Assembly: GCA_963576735.1 (NCBI GenBank)
Contig: OY755190.1
Span: 5,015,695-5,079,694 of the forward strand
DNA length: 64,000 nucleotides
Origin: Bedellia somnulentella
Lineage: Eukaryota > Arthropoda > Insecta > Lepidoptera > Bedelliidae
Direction: 5' to 3'
The first letter of the stretch is position 1; each line of letters opens with the position of its first letter. The notes under the pieces were generated by a model, which saw nothing but the letters and a program-made list of their open reading frames with translations, was not told the origin of the DNA and searched no databases. Made by a program: the position numbers and the translations under genes. Shown piece by piece: positions 44,313 through 56,200 of the stretch.

Positions 44313-44416
44313 TATGTCAGTGGAATTCGTTCGCCAAAGGTAATTACAGAAAAATATACTAAGCTGTACTAAGAGCTTTAAGTTAACTCTGTAATATTTT
44401 TATTCTTCCTTTTCAG

Positions 44417-45671
44417 AACCCATTTAGTTGAAGCTTTTCTGAAGAGTGGTCGTGAATGTGGTCACCCAACTGTAGACTACAATGCGCCTGATGGATTTGG
44501 TTTTGGATATGTTCAGGTGACCATGGAACGCGGTCACCGACAAAGCGCTGCAAGAGCATTCCTGCATCCGCATAAGAAACGCCACAACTTACATATTTTA
44601 CCCGAAGCTAGGGTAACCAAGATTTTAGTCAATCCAGAAACAAACACAGCGTATGGTGTTGAATATGTCCGCAACAGACTGAAATACACAGTCCGAGCTA
44701 GAAAAGAAGTTATCCTCTCAGCGGGACCAATCGCTTCTCCGCAACTTTTAATGCTTTCTGGCATAGGTCCTAAAGAGCACTTAAGCTCCCTTGGAATTCC
44801 AGTAATAAAAGACTTACCAGTTGGACAAACTCTGTATGACCACATAAGTTTTCCTGGATTGGTGTTTACACTAAACGAAACTAACATAAGCTTTACAGAA
44901 GATAGAGCTCTTAATCTACCCCTCATGGTAGAGTGGCTCAGAAACGGTCACAGTACTCTTAGCACTCCAGGAGGTGTAGAAGGAATAGGATACATAAAGA
45001 CCCCAGTATCAGATGATCCCGAGCTAGTTCCTGATATTGAACTCATCAGTGTGGGTGGCTCTTTTGTATCCGATGGGGGCCCGGGAAGTAGTAAAGCAAT
45101 TCGTAAAGGAATGCGATTGGATGAAAATTTATTTAGGGAAACATTTGGTGCCATCGAAAACCGAGACACATGGAGTGCAATCCCTATGTTGCTTCATCCA
45201 AAATCCAAAGGATATTTAACACTAAAAGACAATAATCCATTCAGTTATCCTCTCATGTACGGTAACTATTTTGCTGATCAACGTGACATTGCAACTTTCA
45301 TTTCTGCAATAAGGCATGTAAAAGAGATGGCAGAAACGAAGTATTTCCAGAAGTTCGGAGCAAAGTTATTCCAAGCTAACTACCCTACATGCCGAAACAC
45401 AGTTTACGATAGTGATGAATACTGGGAATGTGCGCTGCGCACGCTTCCAGCAACTCTCCACCACCAGATAGCAACTTGTCGCATGGGACCGGCGACCGAC
45501 CCGTTAGCTGTCGTCGATCCTGAACTGAGAGTTTATGGAATAAAGGGATTAAGAGTTGTCGACAGTAGTGTCATACCGCGAACTATATCTGCACACACAC
45601 ATGCACCTGCGGTTATGGTTGGTGAAAAAGCCGCGGATATGATCAAAAGTACATGGAACCAACCTTCGTGA
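44417..45671 (+). CDS. GMC-B exon 5
   Basis: C-terminal exon with signature 2 and the His/His motifs, intact to TGA. AATAAA at 45675-45680 lies almost on the stop codon and may be the poly(A) signal. Confidence 0.93.
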
Positions 45672-45674
45672 TGA

Positions 45675-45680
45675 AATAAA
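45675..45680 (+). promoter_or_regulatory. possible poly(A) signal of GMC-B
   Basis: aataaa four bases after the stop codon. Confidence 0.4.
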
Positions 45681-46239
45681 ATATGCTCCAATTTACTACC
45701 TTGTTTTAATTACTTTATAATTATAAATTTCAGCACAAATCACAAGTAGGCTATTTATTACAATGATAAGGGGCTTTGCAAGTGCCATTGGACGATAAAT
45801 AAAAAAGAATGAAAAACAAATTGTAATCACGGGACGCCACATACAGAATTTTTTTTAAAGTTGTTCGTAATTCGTATTAAATACAGAACCTATCACCAGC
45901 AACTCTGTTTACCAGCATATTATTATTTTTAAAGTGACTCGATCTTTTGCACAGCTTTTAAGTAGTTAAATTTCCAGTCGAGCTTATTGTAAATTTCTAC
46001 AGTGATTATTTTATTCCCGAATATTTAGTGATGAAAAGATTTCTATCGGAAAACCAGCAATGTGATAAATAAATCACTCTTTACCCCAAATTAAGATATT
46101 CAACCCATCTTCATCATTTATGAACTTAAGGCGTTCACACCACTATATGTTATACATACACTAAACATTTCCTTACCTTTTAGCGTCATATTTTACAAAA
46201 GAGGTACAATTTCTACTATCTCAACAAATACTCTCAAAT
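45681..46239. other. intergenic, no feature seen
   Basis: Between GMC-B and GMC-C; nothing recognised. Confidence 0.5.
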
Positions 46240-46580
46240 CAAAAGTTCGTGCCGTATATCCCCAAAGGGGCGGCAGGGGTACTAATTATTCTGAAAATCA
46301 CGCAATATTGTCACCTGGTATTCGGAGTACCCAGTTTTGCTTGGAAAATAAACGCACGTAATAGGGGGCAGGCCTTTTTGAACGAAAGACTGTAACATGA
46401 CTGCACAAATTCGCCTTGTGGATTTCCTCACGATGTTTTCTCTCGCCGTTAACAACCATTATAAATTAACCAAACATATGACTTGAAAAATCTAATTTGT
46501 GTAGGCCCGACCAGGGATTTGAAACCGTGGCTATCTGCATGATAGGGGGGTGTTTTACCCACTAAAGCTTTCGCGGTTTT
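46240..46580 (-). repeat. T-SINE, minus strand, old copy
   Basis: cgtgccgtatatccccaaag to catgatagggg-gtgttttacccac; many differences from consensus. Confidence 0.7.
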
Positions 46581-47020
46581 TTTATCACAAATACAAGTAA
46601 GTAAACATATTTTTTTAACTCTCTTAAACGATAACGACTTGTAGTTGTAGATATCAATTCGTGTAAGCTGCATATTTTTTTTTCATTTACATGTTTAAGA
46701 CAAAAGACCGACACTATTTTTATAATATATATTCGAACCTAAGGAACGAATTATAACACTTCTTCTTGTTTATTTCATGACCTGTAACTCTTCCGATTCT
46801 TAACATAAAAACTTCTTAAAGACTTGAAGAACAAGAGATCAGACTATAAATTACAATGTCACCCCGACAAAAATACAGTTACACGTAACTTACGCGAAGT
46901 TCAAAGACCTAGATTTTAAAATACTAAACAGGTTCTTGATTCCAGATCCAGTCAGCCTAAGACATATCATTAAGCTCAAATCAAGACTCCCATAACGTGG
47001 TGTCTTCAAGAACAGATAAC
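46581..47020. other. upstream region of GMC-C
   Basis: A TATAAA occurs at 46845-46850, but its distance to the ATG (171 bp) gives no support on its own. Confidence 0.3.
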
Positions 47021-47282
47021 ATGATTGTACATATATTCGGTGTTTTACTTTTATATACAGCTTCTATGAAAGCTGAAGTAGATGATAAAATAAACAGGCC
47101 TTTTATAGAAAATGGTGAGGGAGTTAAAAATTATGCGTTATTTAATGTTCGTGAAAATAAATCTTATGATAAATCAAAAAGCGACATCTTAGAAAAGATG
47201 ATGAAGACACCAACGGTTGACATGGATACTAGAGAAGAAGATATTCTCGGATTTCAGAAAGATCAATACCCACTGCCTAAAC
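47021..47282 (+). CDS. GMC-C exon 1
   Basis: Signal peptide plus a charged linker, donor cgtaagt. It ends 25 bp before the mariner inserted in intron 1. Confidence 0.8.
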
Positions 47283-50200
47283 GTAAGTAGAAATTAAATA
47301 TATAGTACGAGGGCTGCTATTTATGTATCCGGAACTGGCCACTTACAGAACAATAATTTAAAAAGTAATTACATCATTTAAAAATAGAACTCTTTAGCTT
47401 TAGAATACATTTATTTTTATGTGACTGTCAATTGTTTTCACATCGTAGCGTCATTTTGAAAATTGCGTGTCTTCACCACCATGGATTTAACTCGTGAACA
47501 TTTTCGTGCCATGATTTTTTACGATTTTCGGCGTGGTCTAACTCAAAAACAGTGCATCGATCAGCTTACTTCAACTTTTGGGGATGAAGCACCCTCAAAG
47601 ACCACTGTGTATCACTGGTTTAGCGAGTTTAATCGTGGACGATCTAAGCTTACTGATGAAATTAAAGAAGGTCGCCCTAAAACGGTCGTTGTACCTCAAA
47701 ACATCGATGCTGTCCGGGAACTAATAACTCAAGATCGTCATGTTACATATCGTGAGATAGAGGCATCTCTGGGCATTAGTATGACGAGCATACATAAGAT
47801 ACTTCATGAACATTTAGCTGTAAAAAAAATTTGCTCCCGTTGGATTCCGCACAACTTGAGTATTGATCAAAAACAGGCTCGTGTCGATTGGTGCAAAGAA
47901 ATGTTAAAAAAATACAACCGTGGTGCGTCAAAAGCTGTTTATAATATCTACACAGGTGACGAATCTTGGATCTACGCTTACGACCCCGAAACTAAGCAGC
48001 AGTCCACGGTGTGGGTGTTCCAAGATGAGCCGAACCCAACAAAAGTTATTCGTGCAAAAAGCACATTGAAGCAAATGGTCGCTTGTTTTTTTGGTATAAA
48101 TGGCCATGTAGCTACAGTGCCTTTAGAGAATCGTAAAACTGTTAATTCGGAGTGGTATACGACCATTTGTTTGCCGGAAGTCTTTGAACAAATAAGAAAG
48201 ACTAACCGACAACGTAGAATCATTCTGCATCACGACAATGCTAGCTGTCACAGGTCGGCCGTCACAACTCAGTTTTTAGAAGCTCAAAAGATCGAATTGA
48301 CAGGTCATCCGCCGTACAGCCCTGATTTGGCACCCAATGATTTTTATTTATTTCCAAATGTGAAGAAAAAATTACGTGGTCAACGTTTTTCGAGCCGCGA
48401 AGAGGCAGTCGATGCGTTCAAAATGCACGTTTTGGAGATACCTCAGTCTGAGTGGAAAAAGTGCTATGAAAATTGGTTTCAACGCATGCAAAAGTGTATA
48501 GATCTGAGCGGCGAATATTTTGAGAAGCAATAAAACCATATTAATTGATATATGTTTGTTTCTTTTTTTTATTCCGGATACATAAATAGCAGCCCTCGTA
48601 TTTTCTAAGATTTTCACGATTGCACATTATAATTGAAACAACTTTTGATTTTCGGATATTTTAATCGCGTATTATTACATTATTTTTAAAGCCCGACGTT
48701 TCGAAAACTTTTCAGTTATCATGGTCACGGGAAGACTGAGGTGTTATTTGTCATTATACAGTACTATAAAATTATTAATACTAACTACCTTCACAAAATT
48801 TTAAGTTACATTTGCGTTTAATATTTGCTATGTACAAAAAGAGCTAATGTTATCTGGAGTCTTGCTAGTGTTCTTCCCTCGCTTGGTTGTGCTAATGATC
48901 GGGTTCCAAGCAGGTGGTAATTGCCAACCATCATCTCTATTGAAGTTTGGATGTTTCTTTATTTCAATAGACTCATAACATAACATATAAATATATGTTA
49001 TGTTATGAGTTAAAGATAAAACTTTTCGGCATAATATCAAAACGCGATAAAAAAATACCGAAAAATTTTACCATCAGTATGACTGCTATTTTATATAAAA
49101 AATATGGGAGGTGAAAATATAAAGAATCTCGTGAATTACAATTTTTGAATAAAATTTATAATACGGCATGTTTAGCTATGTAGTGTCAGCTTAAAATTGC
49201 ACTACCCTATTACTGCCCACGGGTGTTCGTAAAAGTCGACTAAGTGTATTGGGGCTTTTTAAGTGATTTTTAGGGGATGAATTTGTAGAAACATTATCAA
49301 GAACCTCTATTTAAAAAAACCTACTTAACTTCCAAAAGTGAGGAATTTCATTTATTCATACATTTTCATTTATTCAGAAGCTCTGGCTACCCCTTTCAGG
49401 AATTTATAGCCGTGAGTATATATATGAGTGTATACACACATATTAAGGTCTGAATATAAATTTGTTTGCCGTCTCTCATTGCCCTTATGTGACTTATTGA
49501 AATAACCGTAAATCACTAACACAACCAGCACCACAAACTTTTTTTATTAGTTAGTGCTTAGTTATTGAGATCACAGTCAAAGTAAGGTATATCATTATGA
49601 AACATGCGGAAATTTACTTATTCATTGAAATCATTACATAATTTATGTGAAAAGGTAAATGCGCCAGAAATGAATATATAAAATATAAAAAGAATTGCCA
49701 AGATCGTACTAAGTTGCAATCTGTAGTCTCTTAGTTCTCCAATCGGAACTAATACCTATAGCTTCTAATGTAAAGCTAAAATAATAAATTTTGTATGTCT
49801 AAAATTCCAGCATTCACAAAGCCGCTACAAGAATATGACTTCATAATAGTCGGAGCTGGTTCAGCTGGCAGCGCACTGGCGGCACGTCTGTCTGCCACCA
49901 AGATGGCGTCAGTTCTCTTACTGGAAGCTGGAGACACTGAGAACCTCATAACTGACACGCCAGCTCTGGCACCCTTGCTGCAGCAGACAGATTATGTTTG
50001 GCCATATTTGATGGAGCATCAGCCAGGAGTGTGCATGGGTAATCGATCGCTTTTTTTATGAGTGTGTGTGGTGCATTGTTTGTGTCTGCTCTCCGATTTC
50101 TCGAAAGTTTTGCACAGTGCATGTCGCATAATGACTGCAGGTATTTAGCTGAATTAAGCGCAGTAACTTATTAATATATGTATTGCTATGGATTTCCGTA

Positions 50201-53200
50201 AAGTAACGCCTGATTTAATCCCATTTATTTAATTGTTTGATCGGGCTGCATTGAAGACTTATACTGTTTTTTATGTCACTAGAGGTACTCATTTTAAATA
50301 GTCACGTGGGTATTGGCATAAGGGAAAGCAGATGCTTAGCTATTAGCAGATACCATGTTACATGGGCAAGTGTCTTCGGAATTAGGCAAAAGGATTTCCC
50401 AAACTTTTGGTCAATTCAATGCGTATCAACATTTTATAATGTAATACTGGTTTTTAGGTAACCAGAACTGAACCATTCATAAATGGTAATTCATGAAGGC
50501 ATTATTTTAACAAACAAACTGACCTTTTTATAGAGGTTGCCCTCCAAATTAATACATGCTCTGATTTCCGCAAAAAATTGCGCTATTTATATTTTTTTTA
50601 CTTTTAGTCGGATAACAATAACGTTAATTTAATAATATAACATATAACATACATAAACGTTCACGCCGAATATCCCCGAAGGGGTTGGCAGAGGTACTAA
50701 TACTTCTGAACATCACGTGACTTTGTCACCTGGTGTTCAGAGTACCCACGTTTTGCATGGACAGTGTACTCACGTGATAGGGGGCAGGCCTATCGCCGTT
50801 TTGTACGAATACACTGTCACATGACTAAGTACAACTCAGCCATGTGGGTTTCCTCACGATGTTTTCCCTCACCGTTAACAACCATGATAAATTAACCACA
50901 CATATGTCTTTAGAAAAGACAAATTGGTGTAGGCCCGACCCAGGATTCGAACACTAGTCGCTTGCACGATAACCAAGTGTTCTACCCACTGGGCTATCAC
51001 GGTTGTTTTTTTATTTAATTTAATAAATGTTAGGTTATGTGATTCGTGTTCGGTTTTTCATTATAGGCATGACAAACGAACGATGCTTCTGGCCCCGAGG
51101 CAAAGCGGTAGGGGGCTCCAGTGTCGCCAACTACATGATCTACACCAGGGGACTTCCGGTCGACTGGGACCGGATCGCTGCTGACGGGAACCCTGGATGG
51201 TATGGCTATTTTCAATAAAGAACGCAACTTATAATTGTAGTTGCTGTGTATTGTCGGCTTAGAATATCACTAACCCATTTCTTCCCGTGGGTATACGTAA
51301 GAGGCGCCTAAGGGTATTGAGGCTTTTTAAGGAATATTTGGGCGATGCCGTTGGAGACCCATCACCAACCACCTTTATTTTACCATCTTTTCCCCACTTA
51401 ACATCCAAAAGTGGCTGAATGATTTCTAATTACTTAGCTCTGGCTACCCCTTTTAGGGATTTATAGCCCTGAGTATATGTATGTATGTTATAATAGTACA
51501 ATAATTTACAAGGACGGGTTTAGCGACGCGCTATCAGTGCAAGAAGTAACACATCACATTCCACAGCAACACGTTACCAGGCAATATACGTCACACGCGT
51601 CATCAAGAATCGCCATACAAATCCTTCATCGCGGTATCGAAGTTTCTAAGATACATATACTCACGGCTATGGATCCCAGAAATAGGTAGCGAGAGCTTTG
51701 GAATTGAATCACGTCAGCCATTTTTGGAAATTAAGTACGGAAAGGATTGTAAATAGAGGTTGTTAGTGATGGGTCTCTCTAACCGCATCGCCCAACAATC
51801 ACTTAATAAGCCCCAGTGCCCGCGGGGAGAAATGGGTTAGTGATATTCTAAGCCGAAATTATTTCTAAGATAGAAGCATAAATAGAAGTTCCAACCTAAT
51901 ACAGTTGGACTGCGGTCCCCGGGCACACCAACGCCAGGCGGAATATCACCTCTTTTCCTCCACACCTGGTATTCCCTAATTAATATAGATGGAAGAGATA
52001 GTGACATTTGCTTACGACAATAACACAAAACTACCATCCTTATTCTTTTACGGACACGAACAATGACATATGATCTACCGCCGCCTCGGACTTAACAAAG
52101 TTAATTAATAATTACAGTTATTTTAACCATGTTCAATATTAAAGGTTTAAAACCTAGCCTATCAGACAGCCGCTAAAATTTCTTTGCCACTTACAAAAGT
52201 TATATATAAACTGTATTCACGGCTATAAATCCCTAAAAGGAGAAGCCAGAGCTTTAGCATCAGAAAATGTTTCAGCCACTTTGGAAGTTAAGTGGGCATA
52301 AGATTGTAAAATAAATGATTTTGATGATGAGAAACTCTAACCGCATCTCCCAAAAATCACTTAAAACTCACCCTTGAGGAAAAATGGGGTAGTGCTATTC
52401 TAAGCCGACACTACACAGCAATGAAAGAATTAAAAATAATATTATAAAAATTGGGGAAAAAAATTGTTAAATAAAGGAAGGTTGAATTGGTTTCTAGCCA
52501 CTTCGCTAACTATACGCTACATCATAAACTATCATAATATCTTCCTACGTATATTCATAGACGTAATTTTAAGAGTTGGTGGTCAGACCTTTAGAACAAC
52601 AATATCTTTGCCACGTTTGAAAGCAAAGTGTAAAGAGGAATTTGGTTTTCCACTAAATTGTAAAATTAACGATACTACACGAATATTTTAATAATTTTTG
52701 GGTATACTTAATTGCATAACATAACATAACATAACATAAACGTTCACGCCGAATATCCCCGAAGGGGTTGGCAGAGGTACTAATACTTCTGAACATCATG
52801 TGACTTTGTCACCTGGTGTTCAGAGTACCCACGTTTTGCATGCTTAATTGCACTTTCTTTTTTAGTAAGAAATTAGTTTTTATGTCCAACTTACAACTTC
52901 ATTTATAGGATATTGTCAAGATTACATAAAATCACGAAAACGACGCTGCAACCCATCGCCTTTAAATGACTCCAAACTCATTTAAAAATCCTTGATAACT
53001 TTATTAATGTATATATATTTCCAGGTCTTACAAAGACGTGTTACCATACTACATAAGATCAGAAAGAGCTCGATTACGCGGATACGAGAAAACACCTTGG
53101 CATGGCAGGTTCGGAGAGCTGCCCGTACAATATGTGCCGTTCAGGTAATTCATTGGTAATCACGGTTACTGAGATAGGTTGGAATATTATGACCAGCAGT

Positions 53201-56200
53201 CAGTGATAGCTGACAGTGTATATTTACTCACTTAAAAAAATCAGTAAATTTTATTAGGAATAATGATTTAGGACTAAAGATATTTAACCATAACAATTAA
53301 AAGCATAACTCTTAGCATAAATGTAATTTTGCATAGTTTTTACAGGCATAACAAATTGTGGCATAAATAAATAATAACAGTGGTTTACGGGTGGCCCTTA
53401 AGGGCCTCCCCGCATTTTGCAGCTATTGCGCTCACTCTTACGTCAAATTTACTGAGAGTGACAGGGACGGAAAAAACGCGCGCGCAGGATAAATGTAGTT
53501 TATTTAGTTTTATTGAATAACTATTATGTTTAAGGGCGTCCCACGAAAAAGTGAGAACCTTGAAACGGCATTTGGGCTTCCCCCTGCCGTTTCCTCACCT
53601 TTAATAGAACTCGTAAAACAAGCCATCTATTAGCAACTATGATAACTATAGATTATAGCGATATAGATGTAGATATAGCGCCATCTACCAAAACAGTCTC
53701 GTACTACGTTGTACGATCGGCGCGGCGTATTGATATATGTGTTAAAAATTATGTTTCGCTAAGTGAATATTGTTATAAAAATAAAACAAATACTTCAACA
53801 GTACAATAACTTTATTTCCACAAAACTTATTTCTTGATACCTTTGGAATATAGCAGGGGAACATGTCGAGAAGAATGTTGGTGTCGTGATGATACGTTTC
53901 ACGTGACATAGTAAAAGGAGTTTATGTTATTCTTAACCGACACAACAAAGTGTACGTGGATGGCAGTAGAAATGAAGTAACGTGTAATTATATAATAATA
54001 ATATCACGACGTCAAAAATCCACACTTGAACAAAAAATCGACTCAAATTATAGAACAGGAGTAGGCATTTTTTTCATGAATACTTACTTACTACTGATTC
54101 AACATAAGTAAATTATAAAACCCAAATAATTTTCATAAAAATTATCATTTTATTGAGATGGTGCAGAAAGCAAAAGGCAATTCTTAAGGTTCTTTTCAAT
54201 ATTAAAAACTAAGTTATAACTAGGTATTTGTAGGCACAGATTCATGAATACCTGTTTATAGTTTCTTGTTTGAAGGAGGCTATAAATGTGCGTCTTTTGT
54301 ACTTGTTCATTTAATTAATTAGAGGTTTGTTCAAAAGTTTTCTTGATTATCTAAATTCACATTTCCCGAAATTTTACGGCTGAAAATATACTTCAACTCA
54401 TATAAAATAGTTTTTACGCCAAATTGTGCAAGATAGCTATATTAAATAACTTATCCACCGCGACTAAATAACTTAAATAATAAAAGAGACAGAAGTTCGG
54501 ATATACCGGACTTAAAAGGGTTATTTATTGTTAAATTAACAGTCTGTTAATATCAGTGCTAATCTTTAATATATTCGAGCACATGCATCGTTCGTTTTAC
54601 TGTGTTGAAAAAGCATGGCATGGTGATGGTGCTGTTAATCTTTAAATTAATATACTTTTACGTTTTTTTTAAATACAAAAGTAAAGGTGCGTTTAAGAGC
54701 ACTATTATCACAGTTGATGAGCCAAGTTCAGGAGCATTAGATACAGTAGCCGTGTTCTCCAATGATTTCTCCCTGTCGGTATTGTGGGACGAAAATACAC
54801 TTTCTTCCATCATCTCAGTTGAACTGAAATTAATTCATAATATATAAGTATAGGCTCAATTGGGTATGATAACTTTTTCACAATTTATTACAAAATACAA
54901 AGTTCAATGAAAGACTAAAAATTTATAAATATCTGCTCCTGGTCTATTTTACTTACTCTGTTAATTGAACTTGGCGAGATGATTGAGGTTCCCGATTTAT
55001 TGCATATTTCTCATCCCCTTGTAAAGCAATACGTTTTTGGAGCCTAAATCAGAATTAATAGCACATGAATGAAATACAATGGATCAAAATAATTGATCGA
55101 AGAACGGTTCGAATACATATATTAAGATAATTATATATTTTTTCTTAAAAAGTAGAAATATGACTAAAGTGGAGAAGTGTAATACACATCATATAAATAA
55201 AAAAAAACACCCAGATTTGAAAGAAAAGTTAGAAGGTAAGATTATTCACGGAACATAGCTATAGGGTAAAACGTAACAAGCATATTTACAAAACAGAATA
55301 AATAGCAGCAGGTATTTTTAATAATGCATTCATCGTGATCCGAAGGAGAAAATAAAAGAATACTTATTTTACGAATAAAAAACAAACTAAAATACTGTCG
55401 CAAGGTTGAGGATCAAAATCTGTACCTTCATCACTGAGCGTGAAACGTCTAACGCGTTACACCACTTCGATCTTAGAGCTAAGAGTCGAAATTGACGATT
55501 ATATTAGGATTGCGAACGAACAATATAATATATGGCAAAACTTTTCGACTATGTTCCGTGCAATATATAAAATATGCCTAAAGTGTTTTATTGGTAGAAA
55601 AATTTGTACTTACAATTTTGCATTCATTATCTGAGCCCTCTGTTTAGCGAACCTTTTTTTAATATTTTTTCCCTTTTAGGGATTTATAGCCGTGAGTATG
55701 TATGTTGTTCAAAATTTTTTTGTTTAATAGGAAATTTTCGATTTTCTGCACATGTTTGTTTCCTTTATTTAATTTTCCGACGTTATTATAAGGTAAACAA
55801 TATTTTTAATCTTACTAAAAAGATATGTAAAAACATCACATAAATTTAAAGCAAAAAGATAATAATTGTTTCAGCTGGATTTACAGAACATTAGGATAAA
55901 ACGAGCGTATTCACAAAACAGAATTATGCGCAGTATTTTTAATCATGCATTTATCATCATAAGTCATATCATAACCGAAACAAAATAATTTTACGAGGAA
56001 AGAAATAAACAAAAAGCATGTCCCGGATTGAAGATTTGAACTCACGCCCACATCAACAGCGCATGGCCCCTAATGCGTTGGACCATTTCGTACTATCTAA
56101 ATAGGGTGAAATTAACGATAATATTACGATTGTTATCAAACTTATAATGTAAAGCAAAACAAGCGACTATGTTGCGCACAACCAAAATAAATTATCTAAA

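Larger units (their letters stand above)
42927..44339 (+). pseudogene. GMC-B exon 4, split by mariner
   Basis: 42927-43021 and 44315-44339 are the two halves. With one TA they make 120 nt with an open frame (SYDDVLKYYIKSERAY ... MSVEFVRQR), matching GMC-A and C. Confidence 0.93.
33196..45671 (+). pseudogene. GMC-B: GMC oxidoreductase disrupted by mariner in exon 4
   Basis: Exons 33196-33430, 41193-41420, 41859-41991, 42927-44339 (containing a mariner at 43022-44312) and 44417-45671. Without the element the exon is 120 nt, as in both paralogues, and the gene encodes 656 aa. Signal peptide MSVFKIFCFLFVFCG; FAD motif IGAGSAG at 92-98; signature 1 [19 protein letters not shown]; signature 2 [16 protein letters not shown]; His in [10 protein letters not shown] (about 588) and SAHTHAP (about 632). 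As it stands, translation leaves the GMC sequence after residue 230 and stops 75 codons into the mariner (stop at 43246-43248), before the substrate domain and active site. No other break exists, so the insertion looks recent and may be polymorphic. Confidence 0.9.

Noticed and set aside
54602..54847. 81-codon ORF as a small membrane protein gene
   Set aside because: Hydrophobic start only; inside TE-derived intron sequence with no homology I recognise.
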